Positions 1 through 8,928 of a DNA stretch of 64,000 nt are shown here, piece after piece (positions within the stretch are counted from its first letter, which is position 1; each line of letters begins with the position of its first letter). The stretch comes from Myxococcota bacterium (lineage in GTDB: Bacteria > Myxococcota_A > UBA796 > JAFGLY01): contig JAJRWT010000115.1 of the NCBI GenBank assembly GCA_024276675.1, forward strand, positions 62,001-126,000. The letters run 5' to 3'. The notes beneath the pieces are model-generated. The model saw only the letters and a list, made by a program, of their open reading frames with translations. It ran no database searches and was not told where the DNA came from. Position numbers and translations under genes: made by a program.

Positions 1-426
1 AGCAAAGATGTCGGGCATCTCTGCCACGCGATCTTCGTTCCAATCCGTTATGCCAGCGTGCAGGCTGTAATCCACACACACCCTGGGATCGGCTTCGGCC
101 TTTCGGGCTTCAATGGTCTGCATCACGGAAGCGGGCCGGGACTGGATGGCGAAGTCGATGAATGTGGTGACCCCGCCCATGGCGGCGGCCCTGCTGCCGG
201 TGAAGAAGTCGTCGGCGCTTACAGTACCGCAAAATGGGAGTTGGAAATGGGTGTGTACGTCCAGGGCTCCCGGCAGCACCAGCTTGCCGGCGGCGTCGAC
301 GGTGTGCCGCCCTTCCAATTCCAGGCCCACGGCTGCGATCTTTTCATGGACAATCGCTACGTCCGCTTTGAAAGACCCGCTGGACGACACCACCTCGCCG
401 CCCTTGATGACCAGATCATAGCTCAT
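1..426 (-). CDS. Dihydropyrimidinase / D-hydantoinase family protein (3' end beyond window)
   Basis: The window holds only the N-terminal 142 codons; the rest lies beyond the left edge. The reading gives MSYDLVIKGGEVVSSSG, then a beta-sandwich segment ending in VLPGALDVHTHFQLP. That matches the cyclic amidohydrolase hallmark GxxDxHxH, the first metal ligands of dihydropyrimidinases, followed by a GGVTTFIDFA segment. The family opens dihydrouracil and dihydrothymine or hydantoin rings in the cytoplasm. The ATG has a GGAGGA ribosome site a few bases upstream. It is the second gene after a beta-ureidopropionase, which supports a role in reductive pyrimidine degradation over a general hydantoinase. 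The missing 3' part prevents checking the carboxylated lysine and the later histidines. Confidence 0.85.
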   Translation of the reverse strand, partial: MSYDLVIKGGEVVSSSGSFKADVAIVHEKIAAVGLELEGRHTVDAAGKLVLPGALDVHTHFQLPFCGTVSADDFFTGSRAAAMGGVTTFIDFAIQSRPASVMQTIEARKAEADPRVCVDYSLHAGITDWNEDRVAEMPDIFA

Positions 427-474
427 GAGTTCCTCCGGACTTGCTCAGTATCCCGTACCCACGGAGGTACAGGG

Positions 475-1347
475 TCAAGGGAGCAGCTTAACCAGGTTTT
501 CGTAGGTTTCGGGACGGCGATCCCTGTAGAACTGCCAGGTATTGCGAACCTCGTCGATTAAATCAAGGTCCAGATCCGCCATCACCAGCTCGTCGCCGTC
601 TTCTCCGGCCTCGGCTATGGTCTGCCCACGAGGATCACAGAAGTAGCTGGTGCCGTAGAACTTGCCTATGTTCCAGGGCATCTCCGTTCCCACCCGGTTG
701 ATGTTCCCCATGAAATAGCCATTGGCCACCGCGTGGGCCGGCTGTTCCAGCTTCCATAGATACCTGGACAGGCCTGCCACGGTAGCCGAGGGGTTGAAGA
801 CGATCTCGGCGCCGTTCAAACCCAGAGCCCTGGCGCCTTCGGGGAAGTGCCGATCATAACAAATATAGACGCCCACCCTGGCGTAGGCGGTGTCGAAGAC
901 GGGGTAGCCTTCGTTGCCGGGCTTGAAGAAGAACTTCTCCCAGAAGCCTGCAACCTGGGGAATGTGCTTCTTCCGGTAGCGGCCCAGGTAGCGACCATCA
1001 GCGTCCAGCACGGCTGCGCTGTTGTAGTAGACTCCCCTCATGGCCTTTTCGTAGATGGGGGCTACTATCACCATGGAATGCCGGGCTGCGTATTCAGACA
1101 TGAGCTGGATGGTTGGCCCATCGGGAATGGGCTCGGCGAGTTCATACCACCTGGGATCCTGGCTGGGACAGAAATACGGCCCGGTGAACAGCTCCTGGAA
1201 ACAAAGGATCTGAACACCCTTGCTGGCAGCCTCTTCGATAAACGGTATATGCCGCTGGAGGTTGGCATCCCGAATCTCCTGGATTGATTCACCGGTATCC
1301 AGGGCGTTGGCACACTGAATCAAACCGCACTTCACCGTTCTTGCCAT
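475..1347 (-). CDS. Beta-ureidopropionase (nitrilase superfamily, N-carbamoyl-beta-alanine amidohydrolase)
   Basis: The product is a 290-residue carbon-nitrogen hydrolase. The Glu-Lys-Cys triad is visible in CFQELFTGPYFC (Glu), RYRKKHIPQVAGFWEKF (Lys) and YICYDRHFPEGARALG (Cys). The KKHIP...FWEKFFFKPGN and YDRHFPE context is that of bacterial beta-ureidopropionases, which convert N-carbamoyl-beta-alanine to beta-alanine, CO2 and ammonia. The start at 1347 (MARTVKCGLIQ) has GGAGGA upstream; the frame stays open to 1422, but that extension looks non-coding. The dihydropyrimidinase gene follows 48 bases downstream on the same strand, so the two last steps of uracil/thymine degradation are co-transcribed. 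N-carbamoyl-D-amino acid hydrolase is a less likely alternative. Confidence 0.85.
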   Translation of the reverse strand: MARTVKCGLIQCANALDTGESIQEIRDANLQRHIPFIEEAASKGVQILCFQELFTGPYFCPSQDPRWYELAEPIPDGPTIQLMSEYAARHSMVIVAPIYEKAMRGVYYNSAAVLDADGRYLGRYRKKHIPQVAGFWEKFFFKPGNEGYPVFDTAYARVGVYICYDRHFPEGARALGLNGAEIVFNPSATVAGLSRYLWKLEQPAHAVANGYFMGNINRVGTEMPWNIGKFYGTSYFCDPRGQTIAEAGEDGDELVMADLDLDLIDEVRNTWQFYRDRRPETYENLVKLLP

Positions 1348-1737
1348 GTCGCGCTCCTCCCGCTGTATGCAAACATTGGATTTACCCTTGTCCATGGCGC
1401 TATATTCCAGACCACCACGCACGTCAAAGAGCCTCCATGGCCACCCGGGGAAAGGAGCAGGGGCATGGTCCTTCCACGACGACGGATAGAAACTCTCGAG
1501 GCTCCGCGCCAGGTGCAGTTCTCAGCCAGGAGCCGTCGCTAAAGCTCGGTCCGCCAACTCCGGAGGGGAGCCTGCCAGGGAGGGGCAGCTCGGCGCACTC
1601 GGTGCTACAGAGTTATCCTGGACGAATCCCGACTGAACCATGCAACAGGAAGATTCCCATTGAGCCCGGTATTCAGCCAGCAGTTCGCCTTGACCTCCCA
1701 TCATCCACACAACATTGTTTTCCGCCCTGGAGTTCCC
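1348..1737. other. Divergent intergenic region, no gene recognised
   Basis: This is 390 bases between the divergent pyrimidine operon and the tldD-like gene, so it must hold promoters for both. A small hairpin with CTGCC/GGCAG arms lies at 1572-1588. The frame of the downstream gene is open from 1660, but those residues precede the Tat-type leader and look non-coding. No riboswitch or clear -35/-10 pair was identified. Confidence 0.4.
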
Positions 1738-3279
1738 ATGCTCATCAGCAATCTGAGCCGCCGCAGGTTCTTGGAAGCAGCCGCGGCTGGGACAGCCATA
1801 CTCACAATGCCCCGTTTCCTGGCGGGCTGCCCAAAAGTTGCCAGCCCCCCCGTCATACTACCCACCAACCCCTTCCTGGAATGGTTCGGGATAGACCAGG
1901 CACTCATAGGCCGCGCAATGGCAATGCTGACTTCCCGCGGCGCCGATATCGCCGACATCTACTTCCAACACAAGCGTGCAAACACCATCACGATGCAGGA
2001 CGGCATCATCAGCGAGGCCAGTTCCGTCGTCGACCAGGGAGTGGGGCTACGCGTCGTCGTGGGCGACCAGACCGGATACGCCTTCACCGAAGACCTCTCA
2101 CATGAAGCCATCATGGCAGCAGCCGAAACAGCCTCGGCCATTGCCAACGGCTCGGCGGGTCCGCTGATGGCCGACCTCAGCTATCCCGGCCATGCAGAGC
2201 GCTACCGCCTGGCCGTTCCCTGGGCAGACGTTGGCGTGGATCGTAAGCTGCCACTGCTCCGCAGAGTCGAAGAATTGGCTCGCTCCAGGGACCCCGCCAT
2301 CGAAAAAGTGATCATCCACTGGGCCGACACGGAGGAGCACATCCTCATCGCCGACATCCAAGGAGCCATTCACACTGATCTCCGCCCAATGACGCGCCTG
2401 TGGTGTACCACCACCGCTCGCAGGGGCGACCAGGTTCAATCCAACTCGGCCAACATGGCCGGGCGCCGTGGAGTGGATTGGTACACCGACGACCGCCTCA
2501 AGGAATTGGCCGGAAGAGCTGTCGACAAGACCATGATCCTCTTCGAGGCAATACGTCCCCCGGCCGGCGACATGCCAGTGGTGCTGGCAGCGGGTCCCAG
2601 CGGAATCCTCCTGCACGAAGCAATAGGGCACGGCATGGAAGCTGACTTCAACCGCAAGGGGACATCCATCTACTCCGACTTGATGGGTAGCAAGGTCGCC
2701 CCGGAGTTCGTCACCATAGTGGACGACGCCACCCCTCCCCACGAACGGGGATCCTTGAACATCGATGACGAAGGCGTGGAAGGGCAACGCACGGTGCTGG
2801 TGGAAAAGGGGATCCTCAAAAGCTACATGCACGACCAGATATCCGCACGGCACTACGGCGTTGATCCCACGGGTTCCGGTCGCCGGCAGTCCTTCCGCCA
2901 TCATCCCATTCCCCGCATGCGCTGTACCTACATGGAAAATGGCAACCATGGCAAAGACGAAATCATCGCCCAGGTGGAAAAGGGGATCATCGCCGAAACA
3001 TTCACCAACGGCCAGGTCACGATAGGAGCAGGCGATTTCACCTTCTACATCAAGAATGGTTGGCTAATCGAAAATGGCACCATCACCGCTCCCATCAAGG
3101 ACTGCAACATCATCGGCAACGGGCCCAGGGTTCTTCGAAACATCCAGATGGTGGCCGATGACGGACGCCTTGACATAGGCGGCTGGACCTGCGGCAAGGA
3201 CGGCCAGAGCGTCCCGGTATCCCAGGGCCTCCCCACCGTCCTGGTCTCCAGCATCACAGTGGGAGGAGAAAATGCTTGA
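1738..3279 (+). CDS. TldD-family metalloprotease with Tat/lipoprotein-type leader
   Basis: The 513-residue protein matches TldD, the metalloprotease subunit of TldD/TldE, which degrades unfolded peptides and processes modified peptides. The zinc site is present: HEAIGH at about residues 293-298 and a conserved Cys in TCGKDGQ near 485. Unlike usual cytosolic TldD, the N-terminus reads MLISNLSRRRFLEAAAAG. That is a twin-arginine motif followed by a hydrophobic stretch and LAGC, which resembles a lipobox. The ATG at 1738 is preferred because the leader starts there; upstream codons to 1660 add no recognisable sequence. It overlaps the TldE gene by 8 bases, so the two are coupled. Export is inferred, not shown. 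Confidence 0.85.
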   Translation: MLISNLSRRRFLEAAAAGTAILTMPRFLAGCPKVASPPVILPTNPFLEWFGIDQALIGRAMAMLTSRGADIADIYFQHKRANTITMQDGIISEASSVVDQGVGLRVVVGDQTGYAFTEDLSHEAIMAAAETASAIANGSAGPLMADLSYPGHAERYRLAVPWADVGVDRKLPLLRRVEELARSRDPAIEKVIIHWADTEEHILIADIQGAIHTDLRPMTRLWCTTTARRGDQVQSNSANMAGRRGVDWYTDDRLKELAGRAVDKTMILFEAIRPPAGDMPVVLAAGPSGILLHEAIGHGMEADFNRKGTSIYSDLMGSKVAPEFVTIVDDATPPHERGSLNIDDEGVEGQRTVLVEKGILKSYMHDQISARHYGVDPTGSGRRQSFRHHPIPRMRCTYMENGNHGKDEIIAQVEKGIIAETFTNGQVTIGAGDFTFYIKNGWLIENGTITAPIKDCNIIGNGPRVLRNIQMVADDGRLDIGGWTCGKDGQSVPVSQGLPTVLVSSITVGGENA

Positions 3280-4588
3280 ACAGTTGATGAACCGCTCCGA
3301 AGTCGCCATAGATCTGGCCCAGGCTGCGGGCGCGGACGACGCATGGGCATGGGCCACGCGCACACGTTCCGTCGAATACTCCTTCCGCGACGGCAACATC
3401 GAAACAGTAAAAGAGAGCACCTCCCGTGGACTGTCCATCCAGCTCTACGTGGATGGCCGCTACTCCACACATTCCACGACGGACCTGGAACCGACTCGAC
3501 TGGCTTCGTTCATCAAGGAGGCCGTTGCCCTCACGAGAGCCCTTCAACCCGACCCCCATCGCTCCATCCCGGATGCTGGACTCTTCCAAAACAGACCCTC
3601 CATATTCCTGGACCTGCTGGACAAGCAGATCCTGGCCATCACCATGGAGCAACGTCTGGACTGGGTCTCGTCCATGAACGAACGTGCCCGAGCGGATGAT
3701 CGGGTCATCTCGGCCACCAGCGCAGTGGCCGACGAGCACACGCTGCTGGCCGGGGCCAGCTCCAACGGTTTTTCCGGGCAGAAGGAGAGCACCATGGTCC
3801 AACTCTGCACCGAGGTCACCATCCAGGATGAAGGGGAACGGCGCCCCGAGGGCTGGCACTGGGCACTCACCAGGCACATGGATGATCTCCCCGATCCTGG
3901 CCTGGTGGGAACCGAGGCACTTGGCAAGGCACTTGATCGCCTGGGAGTGCAGCAGGGTTCATCCGGCCGATACTCGATGGTTGTGGACCCGCAGGCGGCA
4001 TCACGCCTCATCCGGGCCCTCCTGGGGCCGGCCACCGCCCTGGCCGTCCACCGCGGGCGGTCCTTCTGGAAGGATCGCATGGGCGACGAGATGTTCTCCA
4101 CGAAACTCAGCATCCACGATGAGCCGCTCATTCCCCGGGGTCTCAAATCACGTCTCTTCGACGCCGAGGGAATATCGGCCCGCACGATTCCCATCGTCGA
4201 AAACGGAATCGCCAGCAACCTGTATGTAGACACCTACTACGGCAAGAAGACCGGCCTCCCACCCACCACCGGCTCTTCGTCCAACCGGGTGATCGCCCTG
4301 GGGGACCGTCCACTTGCAGATCTCATCAAAGACACTGGTGAAGGCGTCTATGTGAACAGTTGGCTGGGTGGAAACAGTGATCCCACCACGGGGGACTACT
4401 CCTTCGGAATCAGGGGCCACATGATCGAAAACGGCCAGATCGGCAGGGCAGTCGGCGAGATGAACGTGAGTGGCAACCTGGTGGGGCTTTTCCAGAGCCT
4501 GGTGGCCCTGGGCAATGATCCATGGCCCTACTCCTCCACTCTTACCCCCACCATGGTCTTCGAAAACGTGGAGTTCAGCGGTTCATAG
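3272..4588 (+). CDS. TldE/PmbA-family protein, partner of the TldD-like protease
   Basis: The product is a 438-residue member of the TldE/PmbA branch. It has the typical N-terminal VEYSFRDGNIETVKEST segment and a C-terminal VGLFQSLVALGNDPWPYS...PTMVFENVEFSG ending. TldE lacks the zinc HExxxH motif and acts as the non-catalytic half of the heterodimer. Translation starts inside the end of the tldD-like gene, with GGAGGA directly upstream of the ATG. No signal peptide is visible, although its partner carries a Tat-type leader. If the pair works outside the cytoplasm, this subunit would have to be carried across bound to TldD. Confidence 0.85.
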   Translation: MLEQLMNRSEVAIDLAQAAGADDAWAWATRTRSVEYSFRDGNIETVKESTSRGLSIQLYVDGRYSTHSTTDLEPTRLASFIKEAVALTRALQPDPHRSIPDAGLFQNRPSIFLDLLDKQILAITMEQRLDWVSSMNERARADDRVISATSAVADEHTLLAGASSNGFSGQKESTMVQLCTEVTIQDEGERRPEGWHWALTRHMDDLPDPGLVGTEALGKALDRLGVQQGSSGRYSMVVDPQAASRLIRALLGPATALAVHRGRSFWKDRMGDEMFSTKLSIHDEPLIPRGLKSRLFDAEGISARTIPIVENGIASNLYVDTYYGKKTGLPPTTGSSSNRVIALGDRPLADLIKDTGEGVYVNSWLGGNSDPTTGDYSFGIRGHMIENGQIGRAVGEMNVSGNLVGLFQSLVALGNDPWPYSSTLTPTMVFENVEFSGS

Positions 4589-4726
4589 TCCCGTGGCACT
4601 TCCCCGCGCTGCTCCCTCGAGCAGTGGAGCTGCCATCTACCGTATCCACCCGGTCCAACCGGGACGGTTACTCGATTCCCCGCACAAACCGCATCTCATC
4701 ATCCCGGGGCGAGCGAGGATTTCTCC

Positions 4727-6379
4727 ATGCACCACACATTGACGCAGATCCTCATTCTCCTGCTCATCGCGTCACTGGTGGGGATGGGCGCCCGAAAGCT
4801 GCGTCTGCCCTATACACTCGCCCTTGTGATCACCGGCATTGTGCTGAGCTTCATCCACCTGGAAGAGTTGGAGGGGCTTCACCTCACACCCGAGCTGCTG
4901 CTCACACTTCTCCTGCCCCCATTGCTGTTTGAAGCCGCTTTCCACATGGACTTCAAGGACTTCCGCAGGGACCTGGGGCCCATTGTCCTGCTGGCAACCC
5001 TGGGAGTGGTTCTGGCAGCCTTGTTGACATCGGGACTGGTACACCTGGCCATTTCATCCACGGGCCTGATGGCCGGCTTCGACTGGGGGCAAGCGCTCCT
5101 GTTCGGCACGGTGATGGCAGCCACCGACCCCATAAGCGTGGTGGCACTCTTTCGCGAGTTGGGCATCAACAAGAGGCTCAACCTGCTGGTGGAAGGCGAG
5201 AGTCTACTCAACGATGGCGTCGTGGTGGTAATCTTCATGGTAATAGCCTCCATACTGGGCCTGGGCGGGGACGGCCCGGGTCTACAGGCCGGAGGCTGGG
5301 AGCTGGCATCGTACAGCTTACGCACGCTGCTGTGGATGGCAATGGGCGGCGCCCTGGTGGGGGCCTTGGTGGGTACAGCCATCAGCGCGCTCACCAGGCA
5401 GATCGATGACCACCTCATCGAGATCACCCTCACCACGGTGGTGGCCTACGGCTCCTACCTTCTGGGCGAAACCCTGCACGCATCCGGTGTGTTGTCCACG
5501 GTGGCCGCCGGACTGGTCATGGGTTCCTTCGGCTCTGTCTATGGAATGAGCGCCAATACCAGGATGGCCGTCATCAACTTCTGGGGCTACGCCGCCTTCC
5601 TGGCCAACACCATCATCTTCCTCCTCATCGGCATCGAACTGGACATGCCTGCCCTTCTGGCCAACGCCTCGCCGGTACTCCTGGCCTTCGTGGCGGTGCT
5701 GGGCTCACGAGCCCTCGTGGTCTATTCCCTGACCCCCTTCTCGCCACGCCTGGGCAGCGCTCCCATTTCCACCACGTGGAAGCACGTAATGGTCTGGGGG
5801 GGGCTGAGAGGATCACTTTCCATGGTCCTTGTCATCGGTCTCCCCTCCGACTTCGCGGGAAGAGACACCCTCATCCTTCTCGTCTTCGGAGTGGTAAGCT
5901 TGTCACTCCTGCTTCAAGGCCTGAGCATGTCCTCGTTTCTGGGAGCAGTGGGGCTCATGCCCAACCTGAGCGAGGCCCGGGCATACGACCTGGCACGGGG
6001 CCGTGTGGTGGCATCTCGCGCCGTTCTCTCGGAACTGGAACGTCTGCGGTCCCATGGTCTCGTGGACGCCAGCGTTTTCCGGGCCATCAAGAATCGCTAC
6101 AGGCTGGCCCTGGAAGCCGCCATGAAAGAAGAACACCATCACCATGAATCCCACGAGGAGCTGATCCTGGAACGTCACCTTCAGACGGCCCTGAACATGG
6201 CGGCAGTAGAAAAAGACGCCCTGAAACACGCAGCGGCGGCAGGAGTCCTGGGCAACAGGGAACTGCGCCTGTTGGCGGCAGAAATGGACCAATGGGTCAG
6301 CGACCTGGAACGTGCATCCCGCGAAGGTCCCGGAGCCCTGGCCCAAACCCTCGAGAAGGGCCCTCAACGACAGAAATGA
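4727..6379 (+). CDS. CPA1-family Na+(K+)/H+ antiporter (NhaP type)
   Basis: The 550-residue integral membrane protein has about twelve hydrophobic segments covering residues 1-410. Ion-binding motifs of the CPA1 family are visible: an ATDPIS segment (Thr133-Asp134-Pro135) and EGESLLNDG with Asn162-Asp163. It exchanges cytoplasmic Na+ or K+ for external protons and so serves pH and salt homeostasis. Residues 415-550 form a hydrophilic cytoplasmic tail, charged and predicted helical, with an HHHH run near 467. The gene stands alone 138 bases after tldE and is convergent with the CotH gene. Cation specificity cannot be read from the sequence. Confidence 0.88.
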   Translation: MHHTLTQILILLLIASLVGMGARKLRLPYTLALVITGIVLSFIHLEELEGLHLTPELLLTLLLPPLLFEAAFHMDFKDFRRDLGPIVLLATLGVVLAALLTSGLVHLAISSTGLMAGFDWGQALLFGTVMAATDPISVVALFRELGINKRLNLLVEGESLLNDGVVVVIFMVIASILGLGGDGPGLQAGGWELASYSLRTLLWMAMGGALVGALVGTAISALTRQIDDHLIEITLTTVVAYGSYLLGETLHASGVLSTVAAGLVMGSFGSVYGMSANTRMAVINFWGYAAFLANTIIFLLIGIELDMPALLANASPVLLAFVAVLGSRALVVYSLTPFSPRLGSAPISTTWKHVMVWGGLRGSLSMVLVIGLPSDFAGRDTLILLVFGVVSLSLLLQGLSMSSFLGAVGLMPNLSEARAYDLARGRVVASRAVLSELERLRSHGLVDASVFRAIKNRYRLALEAAMKEEHHHHESHEELILERHLQTALNMAAVEKDALKHAAAAGVLGNRELRLLAAEMDQWVSDLERASREGPGALAQTLEKGPQRQK

Positions 6380-6411
6380 CCCACAGCAGCCGTCAGCCAG
6401 CAGAGCCCAAC

Positions 6412-6429
6412 TTCGGGTCAAACCCCGAA
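6412..6429. terminator. Hairpin between convergent genes, possible terminator
   Basis: TTCGGG at 6412-6417 pairs with CCCGAA at 6424-6429 around a six-base loop. It lies between the antiporter stop and the CotH gene stop. A T-rich run (CTTTTTCTTT) follows some 15 bases later on the + strand, so it fits a + strand terminator only loosely. Confidence 0.35.
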
Positions 6430-6465
6430 AAGCCTGTGCAGCCTCTTTTTCTTTCCCGACGGCTC

Positions 6466-8361
6466 CTAGAAATCATCGATGTTTTCGTCCATCCATTCCA
6501 GGCGTCCAACAACCCATTCCCGAAAACGTTCGTATTCCTCGTCGTAGCTTTCCACCGGGCAGAGCCAACTGGTGCCGCCCCACTCGAAGGTGATCTCGTC
6601 CATGGGCCACAGCTCGAAGTTCTGGTAGACCGTGTCGCCAAGGACCTCCCTGTAGATCGAGATCCTTTCCAACACCGCGTCCTGGGACAGTTGGGCTGCC
6701 CGCAACTGTTCCCATCTCTCGCGCAGCCGAGAGCGAAAAACGTCGACGTCGGCCATGGACTGGATCATGGACGCCCGAGAAGCGACCCAGCCTTCGTAGC
6801 CGCAGTCGTAGTAGGGGTATCCGAAAGACAGGTCCAGGTCCCACGGCACGAAATGGAGCAACCCATCCAGGTCCTTCCACAGATGGACGCTCAGAAAGTA
6901 GGCGTCGTTGTTCTTGGCAAATTCCTGGAGAATCACGAAATCCACCGCGCTGTCCAGGTCCATCCAGGTGAACATACCGCTCTCCGGATCGCCGGGATCC
7001 TCGCTCAACACGGCGTCGCTCCAGGACTGTAGCCAAGAGATCACGCCAGTGAGTGCCTGCTCGCTCATCTCTTCCAGCTTGGGATACACCAGCAACCACT
7101 GGCCGTACACGCCGCTGGCGTCCATGAATCCCGTGCCTCCGTCATCGTTCTTGACGATGAAACTTCGCCCCTGGTCCAGTTCGTCCTCGTGCAGATCTAT
7201 CCTTTCAGCGTCCCGCTTGATTCGCTCTGACAGGATGTAGATACCCTGCCAACTCCCGTTCAGGGTGAGATCGCAGAATACTGATTCCGGGGCGTAGCGC
7301 TCCACGGGCTCCATTTCATCCGTGGCGAAACTCTGGAATAGATCGAAACACAACTTGTTCCGGAACAGGGAACGGTCCACGTAGGCTCCGTTCAACACCC
7401 AGTCGCTCTCTCCGCCCATTCCAAAAAAATCGGCGTTCAACTCTTGGCCTTCCGAGGCCAGGTAGAGGTCGAAACTGATGTCGGAGCTGGTGGTTGATGC
7501 CTGGTGTATTTCCACGGCCAGAATGTTCTCGCCTGCCACGAGGGCAGATGCGCCAAGTGAAAAAGTGAAATAGGTGGTTTCATCGTCGCCCCCCACGGTT
7601 CCAGCGGCCAGGGTATCCGCTTCCACGGCGCCGTCGGGCATGTTGTCGCGCAGCAACTCGCTGCCGTTCAGGTACACAATGGCCCCGTCATCCCGCAGAA
7701 GCCCCAGCGTGAGCTGTGCCCAGGCAGTGGGATCGTCCACGGCCAGGGTCTTGCGAAACCACGTTGTCACGTACTTGTTGTCGGGATCATCTCCATAGGA
7801 GACGAATGTACTCTGGTGGTCGCCGTAGCCCAAGGGGGCCGATCCCGTAGCCCAATGGCTGTCATCGTAATCCATGGAGATCCAGCCGTCTCCCGGGTAC
7901 GTGCCGCCGTCCAGGTAGCGCCAGGTTTCGCCTGGAGCAGAGAGGTAGCTGCTGGCTTGCCTCAGCTCCACGCTGTACTGCGGTTTTGGAAAGTTCAGGG
8001 ATGAACGCCCCCGAAGCTCGACACCGGCCCAACCATCGTAGAGGTTTCTCCCGTTGCCTGTCTGGACGGTGAAACGACATTCCACTTTTGGCTCGTCGGG
8101 AATGTCGGAATCGCAGTCCATTTGAATATGACAGAGATCAGGTTCGCCCTGGGTCCAATCCGCAGTATCGCCAGGAACATGCTCGGTTGGAAGCCAGGAG
8201 GCTGCCGAATCATCCATCTGCCGTGAATCCCGAGGAGCGCCATCCGGTCCACTGTCCTCGGAAGGGGCCACCGTAGTGATGGTGGTCACATGGGTGGGTT
8301 CATTGCATCCCGTGGATCCGAAGAGCATGAGCCCCAGCAGAGTTGGTGTATTCGGTGCCAT
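6466..8361 (-). CDS. CotH kinase-family lipoprotein with an inserted jelly-roll-like domain
   Basis: The 631-residue product begins with a hydrophobic leader ending GSTGC, a probable lipobox with Cys19. CotH-family signatures flank a large insert. VELRGRSSLNFPKPQYSVEL lies near residues 114-133. After the insert come DWVLNGAYVDRSLFRNKLC (320-338), GIYILSERIKRDAERIDL, a FIVKNDDGG segment and FVPWDLDLSFG. CotH proteins are atypical kinases, known for phosphorylating spore-coat proteins, and are also common in secreted bacterial proteins of unknown target. The insert (about 136-306) resembles the galactose-binding-like beta module found in lamin-tail/CotH proteins (RDDGAIVYLNGSELLRDNMP, ILAVEIHQ). 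The gene follows the exbD genes. A surface location is inferred. Confidence 0.8.
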   Translation of the reverse strand: MAPNTPTLLGLMLFGSTGCNEPTHVTTITTVAPSEDSGPDGAPRDSRQMDDSAASWLPTEHVPGDTADWTQGEPDLCHIQMDCDSDIPDEPKVECRFTVQTGNGRNLYDGWAGVELRGRSSLNFPKPQYSVELRQASSYLSAPGETWRYLDGGTYPGDGWISMDYDDSHWATGSAPLGYGDHQSTFVSYGDDPDNKYVTTWFRKTLAVDDPTAWAQLTLGLLRDDGAIVYLNGSELLRDNMPDGAVEADTLAAGTVGGDDETTYFTFSLGASALVAGENILAVEIHQASTTSSDISFDLYLASEGQELNADFFGMGGESDWVLNGAYVDRSLFRNKLCFDLFQSFATDEMEPVERYAPESVFCDLTLNGSWQGIYILSERIKRDAERIDLHEDELDQGRSFIVKNDDGGTGFMDASGVYGQWLLVYPKLEEMSEQALTGVISWLQSWSDAVLSEDPGDPESGMFTWMDLDSAVDFVILQEFAKNNDAYFLSVHLWKDLDGLLHFVPWDLDLSFGYPYYDCGYEGWVASRASMIQSMADVDVFRSRLRERWEQLRAAQLSQDAVLERISIYREVLGDTVYQNFELWPMDEITFEWGGTSWLCPVESYDEEYERFREWVVGRLEWMDENIDDF

Positions 8362-8433
8362 TTCCCGGATTCAATCTTGAGCGTTTGGTGGAATCCAGCC
8401 CAGGGGCTCTGCACACCGTACAAGGAACAAAGC

Positions 8434-8919
8434 TCAGGAACCCGCGCCCCCCTGCTGTTCTGAACCGGCACCGGCAGCGGGATCCACGGGTCCGGGCCTG
8501 AGAGGGCCTTCGTCCTTGAGGGTGGCAAGGCCCACCTTGTCTGCGCCAGCGTTGCGAACCATGTCCATGACCGCCACCACGCTCCCGTAGGGCAGATCCG
8601 GGTGGGCGTCCACGAAAACGACCCGGCGCTTGGCCGTGCGAAGCCTGATGCGAAGCTGGCGGGCCAGCTCTTCCATCGACAAAATGCGCTTGTTGAGTGC
8701 CATGCTACCGTCATCGTAGATGGCTACCACGAGTTGATCGGGCTTTTGTTCGTCCTGCTCCACCACTTCGGTCTTTTCAGGCAGATTGACAGCCATTTCA
8801 TCGATCTTCATGGGAGTCATGACCATGAAGATGATCAACATGACCAACACGATGTCGATGAGGGGAGTTACGTTGATGTCGCTGTCCGGTCCGCTACCAC
8901 CCTTGATCTTGATACCCAT
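8434..8919 (-). CDS. ExbD/TolR-family biopolymer transport protein (distal copy)
   Basis: The 161-residue protein has a short basic N-terminus, SDINVTPLIDIVLVMLIIFM as its single membrane segment with the essential membrane Asp, and a periplasmic ExbD/TolR domain. With ExbB/TolQ it forms the proton-driven motor that energises TonB or TolA. GGAGG lies just upstream of the ATG, and only nine bases separate it from the preceding exbD. The tail after residue 140 is Gly/Ala-rich and differs from the first copy. Two non-identical ExbD subunits beside one ExbB is common in Myxococcota and related groups. Confidence 0.88.
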   Translation of the reverse strand: MGIKIKGGSGPDSDINVTPLIDIVLVMLIIFMVMTPMKIDEMAVNLPEKTEVVEQDEQKPDQLVVAIYDDGSMALNKRILSMEELARQLRIRLRTAKRRVVFVDAHPDLPYGSVVAVMDMVRNAGADKVGLATLKDEGPLRPGPVDPAAGAGSEQQGGAGS

Positions 8920-8928
8920 CCGGGCCTC

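Noticed and set aside
1284..2105. Long + strand frame crossing the beta-ureidopropionase start and the tldD leader
   Set aside because: It is a shadow of GC-rich coding DNA with no ribosome site or family match.
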